From contig CM075652.1 of assembly GCA_037953625.1 (NCBI GenBank), positions 33,102,501 to 33,166,500 on the forward strand: a stretch of 64,000 bases of DNA, read 5' to 3'. Both the position numbers and the translations under genes were made by a program. This DNA is from Crotalaria pallida (taxonomy: Eukaryota > Streptophyta > Magnoliopsida > Fabales > Fabaceae). Positions 1-10,605 of this stretch are shown one piece after another. Positions within the stretch are counted from its first letter, which is position 1. The number at the start of each line of letters is the position of its first letter. The notes below the pieces were generated by a model. It saw only the letters and a list, made by a program, of their open reading frames with translations. It was not told where the DNA came from and searched no databases.

Positions 1-1060
1 TTTGAAATTTGAATTTTGAATTTGAAAAAGGAATCAGAATCAAATCAAAAACGATTTTGGAAATAAAATAATTTAAGTTTTAAAATCAAAACCAAATAAA
101 AAAGATTTAGAAAATAAAACAAAGATTTGATTCTTAAAACAAATAAGGAAATAATTCAAAAATAAAATCAAATTCGAATTTTGAAAATAAATCAGAATCA
201 ATTAAGTAAAAACAAATCTGGAAATAAATCAAAATGATTCTGACACGTTTTTCAATAAAACTTGAGGTAATCGATTACTTGAGGGAGGTAATCGATTATC
301 CCTTTAAAAATAGAAACTTTGAAATTCATTTTAAAAACCAGTAACCGATTATCACATGCATGTAATCGATTACTTCACTTCTGTTTAATGTATGATGCAA
401 CTCATATAATCGATTACCACTATTCTAATAATCGATTACAGAGCCTCTGATAATTGTATGATGCAACATCATGTAATCGATTACTACAAGACAAGTAATC
501 GATTACTTTGTCTCAGGAAAATATATGATGCAACAATTATAATCGATTACTTGAGCCAGGTAATCGATTACTCTCATAAGAAAGTAATGGATTAACAAAG
601 TTCACTTAATCGATTACAAGCTCTTTGATTTTTCTATGATGCAACAAAGTTAATCGATTAACTTAGGCAAGTAATCGATTACTCTCTCTTGCATACATAA
701 AAATATTCAGAGTTTTGTAACATCAATTATTTTCACCAAAACTAAGATAGAAAAACTGATTTTCACAAAACTTCTTTTTCTTCTCCTTAATTATGAAAAA
801 TATATTTAGAAAAACTTATATTGGCCTTTTAACATAATATAAACCTTGTCTTTATTACCTTACATGATGTCCTAAGGGAAAGGCTAAAATCTTCATTTGC
901 TTTCAACTTCATTTGCTTGCTTCTTCAACTTGAAGCTTGGACTTGAAGGATGAAGATCTTGTGATTGCACTTGATATGAACTTGAGAATCTTGAGTTTGT
1001 TATCATCAAAACCATATAATGATTGCACTTGAAGTCCATGGAAAAGCTTGACTTCCAACA
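1..1060 (-). mobile_element. Ty1-copia LTR, partial
   Basis: Minus-strand LTR that starts at 1060 with TGTTGGAAGTCAAGC and runs off the window at base 1. The same start, followed by closely related sequence, is found on the plus strand at 45177, where a polypurine tract precedes it, which identifies it as a copia LTR. No polypurine tract lies to the right of 1060, so this is a 5' LTR or solo LTR whose body, if any, lies outside the window. Confidence 0.8.
268..681. repeat. Array of paired TAATCGATTA palindromes
   Basis: Palindromes start at 268/289, 342/363, 407/429, 474/496, 540/561, 585/607 and 651/672 (342 and 585 carry one substitution). Spacing within a pair is always 21 or 22 bp. Most pairs are separated by a linker containing TATGATGCAAC, giving a composite unit of about 66 bp. 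Confidence 0.95.
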
Positions 1061-1436
1061 ATTATTATTAACTCAACAAGTAGCGGTTAAAGTGCTACAA
1101 CAAGTAGTTGTAGCTAAACTAGCACCTTCCCTTCTTCATCTTCATGTGATGCCATTTAGGAGTCCTGTTACTACTACACATACACATTCTTCTTAGTTGT
1201 ATCTCTCTTACTCAATAAAGTGTCCTCCTTTTCTGCTGCTTCTTCTATCTCATGCTATTTATTCATTCACTTACATTACTGCCTTGCAATTTATATAGAA
1301 AACCTTGCTTATCTGTCTTGTTCTGGTTTTTTGACTAGCAGCATCATCACCCTCATTAAAGTGCAGATGTTAAATCACTAGCTAGTTGTTCCTGCAAGTT
1401 CAAGTGCTCATTTTACTTTGAAAGGATTATACTTTT
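1061..1436. other. Unassigned spacer
   Basis: Lies between the copia LTR and the plastid-derived segment. I see no coding sequence, terminal repeat or RNA gene in it. Confidence 0.5.
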
Positions 1437-1601
1437 TCCGGTCTGGTCCGGTATGGAATGAACTTATAATCATGGATCAGATTATAGATTATAAGTTCAT
1501 AACCCTAGCCCATTCCCATTTTGGGCGGAACAAATCTACTAATTCTTTGATTCCAGTTAGTAAGATAAGAGGGATCTTGAACTAAGAATAGATTCTAGAA
1601 G

Positions 1602-2356
1602 CTAAAAAAGGATATCCTGAGCAATTTCAATAATCGGGTTCATTGATATTCCTGATATAGTAGATGCTATCACACATACAATCATACTCAATTCGATGGA
1701 ATTGTTTGATCTTAAAGGGGACCTTCTATAATTTCGCACGTGAGGAGTTATTTCTTGGTTTCGTCCAGTCATTAATAACTTGATTATTTTTATCTAATAG
1801 TAGATAGAAACAACGCTCGTAAGGAGTCCTATTGAAACCAAGAAATATAGGCCTGCCTGCCATCCACACCAAAATAAATGAAGTTTTCCGAAAAACCCTG
1901 CTAGTGGAGGAAGACCTCCTGAGGATAAGAGACATAGGGCTAAAGAGAGAGCCAAAAAAGGATCTTTCGTGTATAATCCCGCATAATCTCGAATGTTATC
2001 AATTCCAGTACGTAGACCAAATGATACAATGCAAGCAAAAGTTCCTAGATTCATGGAGATATAGAACAGCATATAAGTTATCATGCTTGCATATCCACCA
2101 TTTGAGCTCCAACAATTATTCCAATAATGACATATCCGATTTGACCTATGGACGAATACGCAAGCATACGTTTCATGCTTGTTTAGGTAATAGCAATGAG
2201 ATTCCCCAATATCATGCTAAGAATAGCTAGGATTTCCAAAAGAAGATGTCATTCGTTTGATGAGAAATAAAAAGGAATATCTAAAATTCGAGTGGCTGAA
2301 GCTGAAGCAGCTACTTTTGAAGTAACAGAAAGAAAAGCAACGACTGGAGTGGGAGA
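1602..2356 (-). pseudogene. ndhB: Plastid ndhB exon 2, nuclear pseudogene
   Basis: The translation matches the C-terminal half of plastid NAD(P)H-quinone oxidoreductase subunit 2, a membrane subunit of the thylakoid NDH complex. Recognisable stretches are the exon 2 start PTPVVAFLSVTSKVAASA, then YAGLYTKDPFLALSLALCL at about 1950 and SIELSMIVCVIAST close to the 3' end; the stop is at 1602-1604. The frame is broken after SVVSIYY (about 1795) by roughly ten extra bases, and again upstream of [16 protein letters not shown]. It has no exon 1, so no functional subunit could be made. The divergence indicates an old transfer. Confidence 0.9.
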
Positions 2357-2398
2357 GTCAGAGTCGAAAAGAGGATTCCTCACTTCTTTCTCTCATTC

Positions 2399-2433
2399 AA
2401 AACCGTGAATGTGACTTTCATCTCGCACGGCTC
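2399..2433 (-). ncRNA. Group II intron domain V relic (ndhB intron)
   Basis: The minus strand reads GAGCCGTGCGAGATGAAAGT followed by CACATTCACGGTTT, the hairpin typical of group II intron domain V, in the expected place just upstream of ndhB exon 2. Only the 3' part of the intron is present, so it cannot splice. Confidence 0.8.
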
Positions 2434-2839
2434 CTAAGTGATAACAGAAAGAAGAACTCATCTTCTTTCTTTTTTGATTACCTTCCTCGCGTATGTATAA
2501 GACCGAATCCATTCGATTTTGAATTTTCAAAAGGATTACTAATCCTTAACTTTTCGAGGAATCCTTCATCAGTGGTTGTGAATGGCCGATTTTTCTCAAT
2601 CTTTATGACGGAACCGAGGTAGAAAATATTGAGAAATAGAACCATCTGATTTGATTCGTTCTCAATAGCCACGAGATGATCATCTTAGGGTGATCCTTTT
2701 GTCGACAGATGCTCCTATTATACTCGTAGTCTCTGAAGGTAAAAAAAGTTTCATGCTTTGATGCCCTTTTTTATCTTGTTATTATTATTTCTCAGGTAAA
2801 TGAGTTGCTCTTTGTCAAATTTAAAGAAGAAATAGTTTT

Positions 2840-3022
2840 TTAGAAGTAAGTACTAATAAGCAGAAGAATTATAAGTAACAGAACTATGATAGCATGAGTT
2901 TCAGTGAATGAAAGACTATCTAAACCTTCTTCTATGTAATTAGGTAATTCATTGACATTTATACAACCAAGTGACTTTTTAAGTCTTCTTATCATTAATC
3001 TAATAAAAAACCATGTGTTCAT
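2840..3022 (-). other. Short hydrophobic-tailed ORF, unrecognised
   Basis: Sixty-codon minus-strand ORF with a basic N-terminal half and a strongly hydrophobic C terminus (HAIIVLLLIILLLIS), like a tail-anchored membrane segment. I do not recognise the family. It lies between the plastid insertion and the CACTA remnant with no supporting context, so it may be a chance ORF. Confidence 0.15.
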
Positions 3023-3245
3023 AATTTGTTTTCAATAGTAATATTTTGGAAGTAACTGGTTGTATATTTATTGTGATGCTTATATTCGTCTACCCCTGTG
3101 TATATGTCATTGATTGTGTGTGGATTGTTCGGTTTTGGGATTATTGTATAACTAGATCTAATTGTTTCATGGATTTGCAAATTTTATCAGCCTGGAGTCT
3201 AATGCTGAACATGAGTCTAAAGCTAAGAGTAAGGAGATTAAGTTG

Positions 3246-3820
3246 CAAAAGGAAGATATGTTGCTAATGTGCTTGATCATTTTAAAGATGATGAAGGGAT
3301 GTGGTTGTTGGCACCTTGCAACGTTGGGTAAGCCACTTGTTATTTCTTCTTGTTATTTCTTTTTAAACCTATATTTTCCTTTTTTTTTTGCAACAATCTA
3401 TTTTTGGCACCTTGCTAATTCATTGTCTAAGACTTATCATTTTTGTTAGTGAAATATTGTCTAAGCCAAGTATTATTCATGTTGTAGTTATCACTGGGTG
3501 TTGCTTGTTGTTGATGCCTCTAAAGAGACAATATATTACTTGGATCCATTGAGAAAAAGTCTGCAAGTCCGCAAAGATATTATGGACATTTTTAATAGGT
3601 AAGCAGCTTCTTTTCTTTTTGCTGCACATGATTCATTTCATTTCGATTTATGTTTGTTTCAACTCTTATAATTACTCATTTAGTTCAATAATATAACATA
3701 CGTTACTTTATATTAATTTTACAGTACTTTGATAACTGCAAGTACACCATGTACAATCAAGAGTTGTTGGATGAAGTCAAGGAAGAATGGGCAGCTTTCA
3801 TGTTCGATCAAGTACCTTAG
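3246..3820 (+). pseudogene. Ulp1-like (C48) cysteine protease, C-terminal fragment
   Basis: Three exon-like blocks. The first ends at 3327 (HFKDDEGMWLLAPCN, then a donor GTAAGC). The second runs 3488-3598 and contains HWVLLVVDASKETIYYLDP, the motif around the catalytic His and Asp of Ulp1/SENP peptidases. The third runs 3725-3820 (DEVKEEWAAFMFDQVP, then TAG). Related proteins in plant transposons resemble SUMO/ubiquitin-like proteases. The N-terminal part and the catalytic Cys are not found, and the phase between blocks two and three does not close cleanly, so I call it a broken transposon gene. Confidence 0.65.
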
Positions 3821-3826
3821 ACTTAG

Positions 3827-3832
<6 letters not shown>

Positions 3833-3872
<40 letters not shown>
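3833..3872. repeat. (TA)n microsatellite
   Basis: About 20 TA units directly downstream of the protease stop codon. Confidence 0.95.
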
Positions 3873-3875
<3 letters not shown>

Positions 3876-4094
3876 TAGTACATGATAATTTAGTTATATA
3901 ATAGACTTTTGAAGCTATTTTGGTCTTTTGGTTATGTAGCACTTGATAATTTAGCTATTTTGGTATATGTTTCTCAACTTTATGAAGCTATTTTTGGTTT
4001 TTTAATTTGAAGCTATTTTGGATGAAGTCGATTAAGATATATATTATATTGCTTTTGGTTACACAGGTACAGGGTATTGTGATGCTATATTATT

Positions 4095-4390
4095 ATATAA
4101 AATTCTGGTTCCAAAAAAAAAAATCCTATCATTTACGATTCCGGTTCATAAAAAAAAGTAGTGTTTAAGATTCCGGTTCGTAAAAAAATTTAAAAAAATC
4201 CATCAAATACGATTTCGGTTCACTTCAATTTACGATCCCGATTCTTTACAATTTACGATCCCACTTCTGTGTTTTTAAAGAACCGGAAACGTAAATTGAC
4301 CTATTTTTAATCCCGCCATATTCAATTTCGGTTTGGAACCGGGATTGAAAATGTTTCGGAATCGGGATTGAAAATGTTTTTTTAGTAGTG
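4095..4390 (+). repeat. CACTA subterminal repeats
   Basis: Degenerate direct and inverted copies of a unit like ACGATTCCGGTTC (for example at 4136, 4166, 4206, 4228 and 4253, inverted near 4340-4375) lead into the terminus. Such arrays are transposase-binding sites in CACTA elements. Confidence 0.7.
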
Positions 4391-5767
4391 AACTTAGGAT
4401 GAAACATTGATACTTGCGGTTCTTAAATTGACAAGCCAATATTAGTCCACTTAGCAAATGGATGTGTATGGCCAGCATGGAGCAAATTGGGGCACCGGCA
4501 AATACACAAATTTATTCTCAAGTTTTTCACTTCCCCTTGACTTTGGCCGCCCTTCATAGCACATGTGCTGGACCTTCAATCGGGGAGGTTCCAACCACCG
4601 GGAAGTCACATTGCTTCAGAGTCTTGAGAATAGTGAACAACCGCTCATAAGCTAGACACCACATCCTGAACCAAAACCTTAAGACAATGGTTCTATGGGT
4701 CTTGCCACTTATAAACCTTCTCACCCATCCCATCCTATCTAATGTGGGACTTCATCTCACACTTGAATACCCAACAACATGGCAAAGAAAATAATTACTT
4801 CCCAAACTCTCCGAAAAATTTCCCAATTCTTTGAAAAATAAGTTAGCTCGTCTGGCTCTACACAAACTGTACAAATTCCATAAAAATAACAAAACTTACA
4901 AAATCGTAAGTGGCAGTTCTATATACACTCCATTATTATGAGGTTTTTAACAAAGCGCATCATGTCATGGAGCACATCGCCAACCACAAGATGGTTCACA
5001 TATAAATAGTAATATTGCAATTTTCTTTTGCTGGATATACATAAGAATAACAAACCAAACAAGCAATACAAAAGATGAAAAAGAACAGTAACAATGCCCA
5101 GCGTGCAAATTAATGAACTCTTGAAAGTTGAAACACAAGATATCTTTGAACTTCCTAAGTTCACTCATCTTCATCCCATATATTATCTGATTGCTCCAAG
5201 CAAATTGGCACCATCAAGCTTCGCTCCTTCCAAGTGCTAAGTAATAATTAAAAAAAGGGGATTAAATCATGTTAGCTTATCATATATACTTTGAACAGAA
5301 AAATATACTCGGCATTTTTTTGAACACACTAGTTACTTGTGTTACCCTTTCAAGCAGTCATCCAAATGCATATGTTCTTTTGCTATAAACTTGGTTTTAA
5401 AACATAAATAAACAAAAGGAGCATCAAATCGAAGGAATTTGGAAATTTAAAATAACCTAATACATGAATTGTCCATGCTACATGGTATAGTAAATTTGTA
5501 ATTTGCAAAGGAGAGAATGATTGGCTCAGCCATATATGATTCTACCAGTCAACCTCGGAAAGGTTAGTAAGTGCAACATGCTTTGAGAAAACAACAACAG
5601 CTAGCTCAAACTGATATGCTCGTGTTAAGTTTATTTCCGACTACATTTTCGAATCGCTTTGAACTGCACAGGCATCCACAGATCTATTGGCAGCACAATG
5701 AAATACACCACAAACTTCCACCACACATTCTAAAGCAACCGGTAGAGTCAAGTGCCCATGTCATTTA

Positions 5768-6037
5768 CTCCCTCAAGTCTCATTTATAAGCGAAAAAAAA
5801 ATCCTATTAATGGTCTTAAATAAACAAAAATTAACAAATTTTCTATTCCCAATACAATCATTCTTAGAATATCCCTACAAAATGGTTGTAAAATTTAATT
5901 TTTGTTTCATTCCCAATGCAAGTTTCCTAAAGTAGTCAATTTTTCTATGAATATGAGAAAATTAAATGCACTCAACTAAATTTATTTTTAATACATGTGA
6001 AATTAGTTTTTTTTCTTAAAAACAAGACCGGAGAGAG
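5768..6037. mobile_element. Stowaway-type MITE
   Basis: Inverted ends CTCCCTCAAGTCT and CTCTCTCCGGTCT flanked by a TA target duplication (5766-5767 and 6038-6039). Same family as 7827-8097 and 34775-35022, sharing internal TTATAAGC near one end. Confidence 0.85.
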
Positions 6038-6050
6038 TATATAAAAGTTA

Positions 6051-6323
6051 CTCCCTCCGTTTCAAAAGTATTGTTTTTTTAGCATATGTACCATGTTTCA
6101 AAAGTCTTGTTCTTTTACAAAATCCAATACATAATAAATGTTATTTTTCCCAACATACCCTTATTTATTACACTCTTTTTTTCACTTTCAATACTTTTCT
6201 CTTTCTTCAATAATGATTATATAAGGGCATTAGAGTCAAAACACTCTAAATTCTTACATCATTTAATCATTTCTTAAAACTCGTGCATAACCTTAAATAA
6301 CACTACTTTTGAAACGGAGGGAG
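6051..6323. mobile_element. Stowaway-type MITE
   Basis: Inverted ends CTCCCTCCGTTTCAAAAGTA, TA target duplication at 6049-6050 and 6324-6325, no coding sequence. Confidence 0.9.
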
Positions 6324-6363
6324 TAAACAATGGATCATGAAAATCATAATAATACGTCTTACG

Positions 6364-7456
6364 GGCCACGACTTCAATGCACCAAAGTTAGGAGGTGCAT
6401 GCTGCACCTCCTATGTAAATAGAGTGGGACAAAAAGTTTTAAGAAATTGGAGACCGGAATTACCGGTTTTTTTAAATTTTTTAAATTATTTAAATGAAGA
6501 AGGGGTGAAATTGTAATTTTGGTCAACAAACAGCACTTTCATTAGAGAAAGGGCAACGGTTCTTTCCCTGCCACCGGTGCAGCCGCCGGACACCGGCGCC
6601 AACTGCCCTCCCCCGCTCTCGGAAACAAAATTCCTCTCCTCATCTGGCTACAACCTGTGAAACGAAGGGTTATTGAACGACGCCGCAATCATGTACGCTG
6701 AACCCGCCGCAATCAAATCAATGAAACCACCACCACCTCCTCCATTACCGTGAGGGTGACCAGAGGGGCGCGTGAGAGTGAGTTTGAGGTCATCTAGGTC
6801 TTTGAGGGGGAGGTGAACAGAGGCAACGAGGGGCTTGGGAGTGTCGAAGGGTTTGGAATGGAAGATCTCGAGGGTGAGGAAGGAATCGTGGAGAGGGTGA
6901 GGGAGAGGGAGAGTGAAGGGCTCGTTCTAGATGGGTCTGGTGGATCCGGAACATCGGATTTGGTCACGAGCTTGCGATCTGGGTCGACCCAGAAGACAAC
7001 GTAGGGCATGAGGGGACCGTTTTTCCAGTTGACGTTTTTGAGGTGCTTGGCGGAGAGGATGGTGAGGTCGAGGTCGAGGGATTTAGAGGGTAGAGGACGT
7101 GAAGATGCCATTTCGGGTTCCGATTTGGTTTGGTGAGAGAAAGAGAGAGTAAAGTTTAGACGGTGGCGTCAGAGGAGTGCCGATGGATGGGGATGGTGGT
7201 GAAGCTGACGGCGGTATGGTTGATAGAGGGGCATCTGCCGGCGGTGGAAATGGAGTCGCTGATGTTTCTAGTGGTGGTGCTTGAGGTGTCGTCGGAGTTG
7301 CCTTTGGTGATGGTGACCGGAGTTTGCTTACACTTTTACCCTTTTTTTTTATTTAAATAACAAAAAAATTAAAAACTGGAAAACGGGCTTATGCCGGTAA
7401 AATTCAGGGAGTGCATGCTGCACCAAACCCCAGCAAAGTGCATTGAAGCGAGCACC
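6364..7456 (-). mobile_element. Pack-MULE carrying a C2-domain gene fragment
   Basis: The ends GGCCACGACTTCAATGCAC and GGTGCTCGCTTCAATGCAC (inverse of the right end) form imperfect inverted repeats, followed on both sides by a GGTGCATGCTGCACC-like segment. The flanks are an exact 9-bp direct repeat CGTCTTACG (6355-6363 and 7457-7465), the target-site length of Mutator-like elements. There is no transposase; the interior is GC-rich host gene sequence. Confidence 0.85.
6655..7111 (-). pseudogene. Captured C2-domain (SRC2-like) gene fragment
   Basis: The minus strand begins MASSRPLPSKSLDLDLTILS and continues through LKNVNWKNG and PYVVFWVDPDRKLVTKSD, the N-terminal C2 domain of plant SRC2-type proteins, which bind membranes and are usually Ca2+- or stress-related. 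After about residue 55 the frame shifts: the family reading continues in another frame as NEPFTLPLPHPLHDSFLTLE, HSKPFDTPKPLVAS and a Gly-rich segment. Directly before that block an in-frame TAG stands where the family usually has Trp. The fragment has no introns, is much richer in GC than its surroundings, and cannot encode a full C2 protein. Confidence 0.75.
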
Positions 7457-7561
7457 CGTCTTACGAGGTGAAAGTGAGGTCACAATTAAGAAAGTATGTA
7501 TGACTCGAACATCATGATTTATGGTTGTCTATTCATGGGCATTGAAAATATTGACTTGCTA

Positions 7562-7811
7562 CTCCTTTCTTTTTTAAAACCCAATCCTCATTTATATTTT
7601 TTTCCATGTATATCTTTATTTATTGCATCCTTTTTTTTACCGCCTATTTCTCCAATTATGTTTAATATAATTTTCATATATTTATTATTTCTCTCTCCTA
7701 TTATTAATTGAGAGTAATTTAGTAAAAATATACCAAATTTTTATATTACTTACTCATTTTTTAATTTATATGCAAGAGCCTAAAAGAACTTAACTTATGA
7801 AATGGAAGGAG
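7562..7811. mobile_element. Stowaway-type MITE
   Basis: Ends CTCCTTTCTTTTTTAA and inverse of TTATGAAATGGAAGGAG, flanked by TA (7560-7561 and 7812-7813). Confidence 0.75.
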
Positions 7812-7826
7812 TATTAAACAGTAATA

Positions 7827-8097
7827 CTCCCTCAGATATCATATATAAGCAAAAAAAACTAATTTCACACCTACTAAGAAAGTTAGTTGAGTGTATTTAA
7901 TTTTTTCGAATTCATAAAAAAATAAATTACTTTAGGAAATATGCATTGGAAATGAAACAAAAATTAAATGATACAACCACTTTTTTGAGATATTTTAGGG
8001 ATGATTGTATTGGTAATAGAGAGTTAGTTAAATTTTGCTTATATTTGAGACCACTAATAAGGTGTTTTTATTTGCTTATATTTGAGACCGGAGGGAG
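7827..8097. mobile_element. Stowaway-type MITE
   Basis: Ends CTCCCTCAGATATCATATAT and the inverse of TTGAGACCGGAGGGAG, TA duplication at 7825-7826 and 8098-8099. Same family as 5768-6037. Confidence 0.85.
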
Positions 8098-8111
8098 TAC
8101 AATATAATAAA

Positions 8112-8615
8112 GGCTTATTTATGGTTTTAGTCCCTAAAAGTTTAACGTGTTTTGGTTTTAGTCCCTAAAAGTTATTTTGACCGTGATTGGTCCTTAATTT
8201 TTCAAACATTTTGGTTTTGTTCCTATCCGTTAGAAAAAATCAATTATTTGTTGAAGTGGTTAACGAAAACTCACACCAACAGCTGCGTGGTGTAAGATAA
8301 CGCCAAATAAGTATTGTGACATGGATGTTTCAGGTCCATAAGCGCAAAATATGTGTATGAGACCATTTTATGTCCATGGATTTATATCATCCACGTCATA
8401 TCACTTATTTAGTGTCTCCTCATTTTACGCTACTGCTGATATGATGTTCCGCTAGCTACATCAGTAGATAACAATTTTTTCATAATGGAGTGAATCAAAA
8501 TCAAAATCAAAATCAAAATGTTCGAAAAATTAAGGACCAATCCAGGTCAAAATAATTTATAATGACTAAAACCAAAATACGCTGAACTTTTATGGAGGAA
8601 AACCATAAATAAGCC
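8112..8615. mobile_element. MULE-type MITE
   Basis: Inverted ends GGCTTATTTATGGTTTT and an exact 9-bp duplication TATAATAAA (8103-8111, 8616-8624). Longer degenerate inverted repeats follow inward (TTTTAGTCCCTAAAAG, GGTCCTTAATTTTTC). No coding capacity. Confidence 0.9.
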
Positions 8616-9077
8616 TATAATAAATAACATAAAAATTTAAAAAAACTAGTCAGTTTACAACTTTACATACTGTATCTCGAAGATTGGCATGACGCAGATA
8701 AGCTCGTTGAAGGTTAGCGCACTTCAAGTTGGCATTGCTCAATTTTGCACCCTGGGCAATATGGAAGGAATTTATTACAAAAGAACTAAAGCCATAATAG
8801 GAAAAAAAAAATTCACTCAACCAGGAAAATGAATTACTCCCTGTCTCCCTCCATTTCACAGTATAGGTTTTTTCACATTATGATACACAAATTAAGAAGT
8901 GTGATTAATATGTATGTCTTGATTGAATTTGTGTATATTTATCTCAATTTGCCGCTTCTATTTTCTCTTCAAGTCATGTCATTCATAATAGTTTATGAAA
9001 AATAGGAATGACAATGGGTAGGGTACAGTACCCTTCCCATATCCACATTTTTAAAAAGTATCCATGCCCGTCTCCAT

Positions 9078-10168
9078 GGAAATTGCTTTTCGACTCTCAT
9101 TACTGATTTTTTAGTCTCTATTTCAAATTTTCATGGACCAAAATATCCTTAAGCGTATTAATATTTTTGGTTCTATGAAATCGGAAAAGTGTTTCCGGTT
9201 TTACTGAACCGGAATCAATTTAAACATTATTCTGATTTTGCTGAACCGAAAATTAGATTCAGGTTGCACCTCCGATTATGTGAAACTGGAAAATAAATTC
9301 CGGTAGTAGGGAACCGGAATAATTCCGGTAGTATTGAACCGGAAAAAGTGAAAAAAGTTAATTACATTTCTGTGCTTCTATGGAAATAACAGAAAACTTC
9401 ATCCACAGATCTACACAACCAGATTGTTACAAAACTCCAGATCCTGTAACTGGCAAAAGAAACTACTCTTACATGGATGCTGTTAGAATCTACCTCGGTA
9501 CTAAAACATTCACTACTTTTCCAAAATGTTTTTCATTCGTCTATGCTCGACAACTCTTTTAAAATTCTGTCGTACGAATAACACTGCTCTTAACTCTCCT
9601 TCGCTCTTATTGGATTACTCACTCTGGCCACAAATTCAAGACATGGCTCAAGTAATGAACTGGTATCATAATTGTCATACTTTCTAATTTCCTCTAGTGT
9701 TAGTTTAGGTAATAAAAGGACATGGATGGTTGGTTCCCTTCAGTATTTGACCTTGTATGGGATGAGTACTGCTTATGTAATTACCACATCAACTTGTTTG
9801 AGGTACTTGTCAAGTTAAATCCAATCTGGTTGTGCAAATTTGTGGATGAAGTTTTCTGTTGTTTCCATAGAAGCACAGAAATGTAATTAACCTTCTTCAC
9901 TTTTTCCGGTTCAATACTACGGGAATTATTCCGGTTCCCTACTACCGGAATTTATTTTTCGGTTTCACATAATCGGAGGTGTAACCGAAATCCAATTTTC
10001 GGTTCAGCAAAACCAAAATAATGTTTAAATTGATTCTGGTTCAGTAAAACCGGAAACACTTTTCCGATTTCATAAAACCGGAAATGTTAACACGCTTAGA
10101 GGTATTTTGGTTCATGAAAATTTGAAATGGGAACCAAAAAGTTGGTAATGGGCCGAAAAGCAATTTCC
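9078..10168. mobile_element. Pack-MULE with long inverted repeats
   Basis: Inverted repeats of about 350 bp (9078-9430 against 9840-10168) starting GGAAATTGCTTTTCG, with an exact 9-bp target duplication CGTCTCCAT (9069-9077, 10169-10177). Many copies of an ACCGGAA/TTCCGGT motif lie within the repeats. The unique middle (9430-9840) contains a possible captured coding fragment and no transposase. Confidence 0.9.
9398..9510 (+). pseudogene. Possible captured MBD-like exon
   Basis: A 60-codon ORF in the loop of the Pack-MULE contains CYKTPDPVTGKRNYSYMDAV then RIYLGT. The order Tyr, DPVTG-K, Y/F-S, then an A/V-x-x-YL pattern resembles the second half of plant methyl-CpG-binding domains. Assignment is by eye only. 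It has no start context and is flanked on both sides by the inverted repeats. Confidence 0.3.
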
Positions 10169-10255
10169 CGTCTCCATGCCCAAGTGAGTAGCAAACATAG
10201 GCCCATCTTCATGTTTTATGGGTATCTATATACCCGTATCCATTAATCATAGATA

Positions 10256-10605
10256 CTCCCTCCGTTTCACAATGTTTGGCCTTTTAGGTCTAGGCACACA
10301 GATTAAGAAAGTGTTAATTATTGTAAGTATTATGTATAGTTTGTCTAAAATGCCCTTATTTAATCCTTATTGAAAATTGTAATAGTATTTAATTTTTATT
10401 AGTAAGTGTGTCCATTAATTAATGTATAGTGGTTTAGAGATGAGAGAGATGATAAAAGTAGAATTAATGAGGAGTAAGAGAAATGATTGAATGAAAGGTT
10501 AATATTGGAAAAAAAATATGTTTGTGTATTGAAAATGTAAAAGGCCAAACATTGTGAAACAAGGAAAAAAGTCTAAAAATGCCAAACATTGTGAAACGGA
10601 GGGAG
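10256..10605. mobile_element. Stowaway-type MITE
   Basis: Inverted ends CTCCCTCCGTTTCACAATGT, TA duplication at 10254-10255 and 10606-10607. Related in sequence to 14787-15097 and 35194-35539. Confidence 0.9.

Larger units (their letters stand above)
1437..2755 (-). other. Nuclear insertion of plastid DNA (NUPT)
   Basis: About 1.3 kb of plastid inverted-repeat sequence in antisense orientation. It holds the spacer downstream of ndhB (1437-1601), ndhB exon 2 (1602-2356) and the 3' part of the ndhB group II intron (2357 to about 2755). The neighbours on both sides are transposon sequence, so this is not an organelle contig. Both edges are approximate. Confidence 0.85.
3046..4390 (+). mobile_element. 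CACTA transposon remnant, 3' part
   Basis: The right end at 4390 reads AGTAGTG, the inverse of a CACTACT terminus. It is preceded by about 290 bp of subterminal repeats and by exons of a Ulp1-like protease, a gene often carried by plant CACTA elements. No matching left terminus is visible, so the element is 5'-truncated and its left edge is approximate. Confidence 0.7.
5184..8751 (-). pseudogene. FIP2-like pseudogene, exons 10 and 11 only
   Basis: Exon 10 (8671-8751) and exon 11 (5184-5237) are recognisable pentapeptide-repeat exons with intact splice sites. Exon 10 keeps GAKLSNANLK but has Cys for Gly in the next repeat (KCANLQ). Exon 11 encodes HLEGAKLDGANLLGAIR and ends in TAA where the other copy has TGA. 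Exons 1-9 with the BTB domain are absent, and the intron between the two exons has taken in a Pack-MULE and several MITEs. It cannot encode the parental protein; an antisense or truncated transcript is possible but not indicated. Confidence 0.85.

Noticed and set aside
241..690. CRISPR-like array of short repeats with spacers
   Set aside because: The repeats are 10-bp palindromes inside a plant retrotransposon LTR, with alternating short and long spacing and no cas genes.
1832..2230. 132-codon plus-strand ORF
   Set aside because: It is the antisense of plastid ndhB exon 2.
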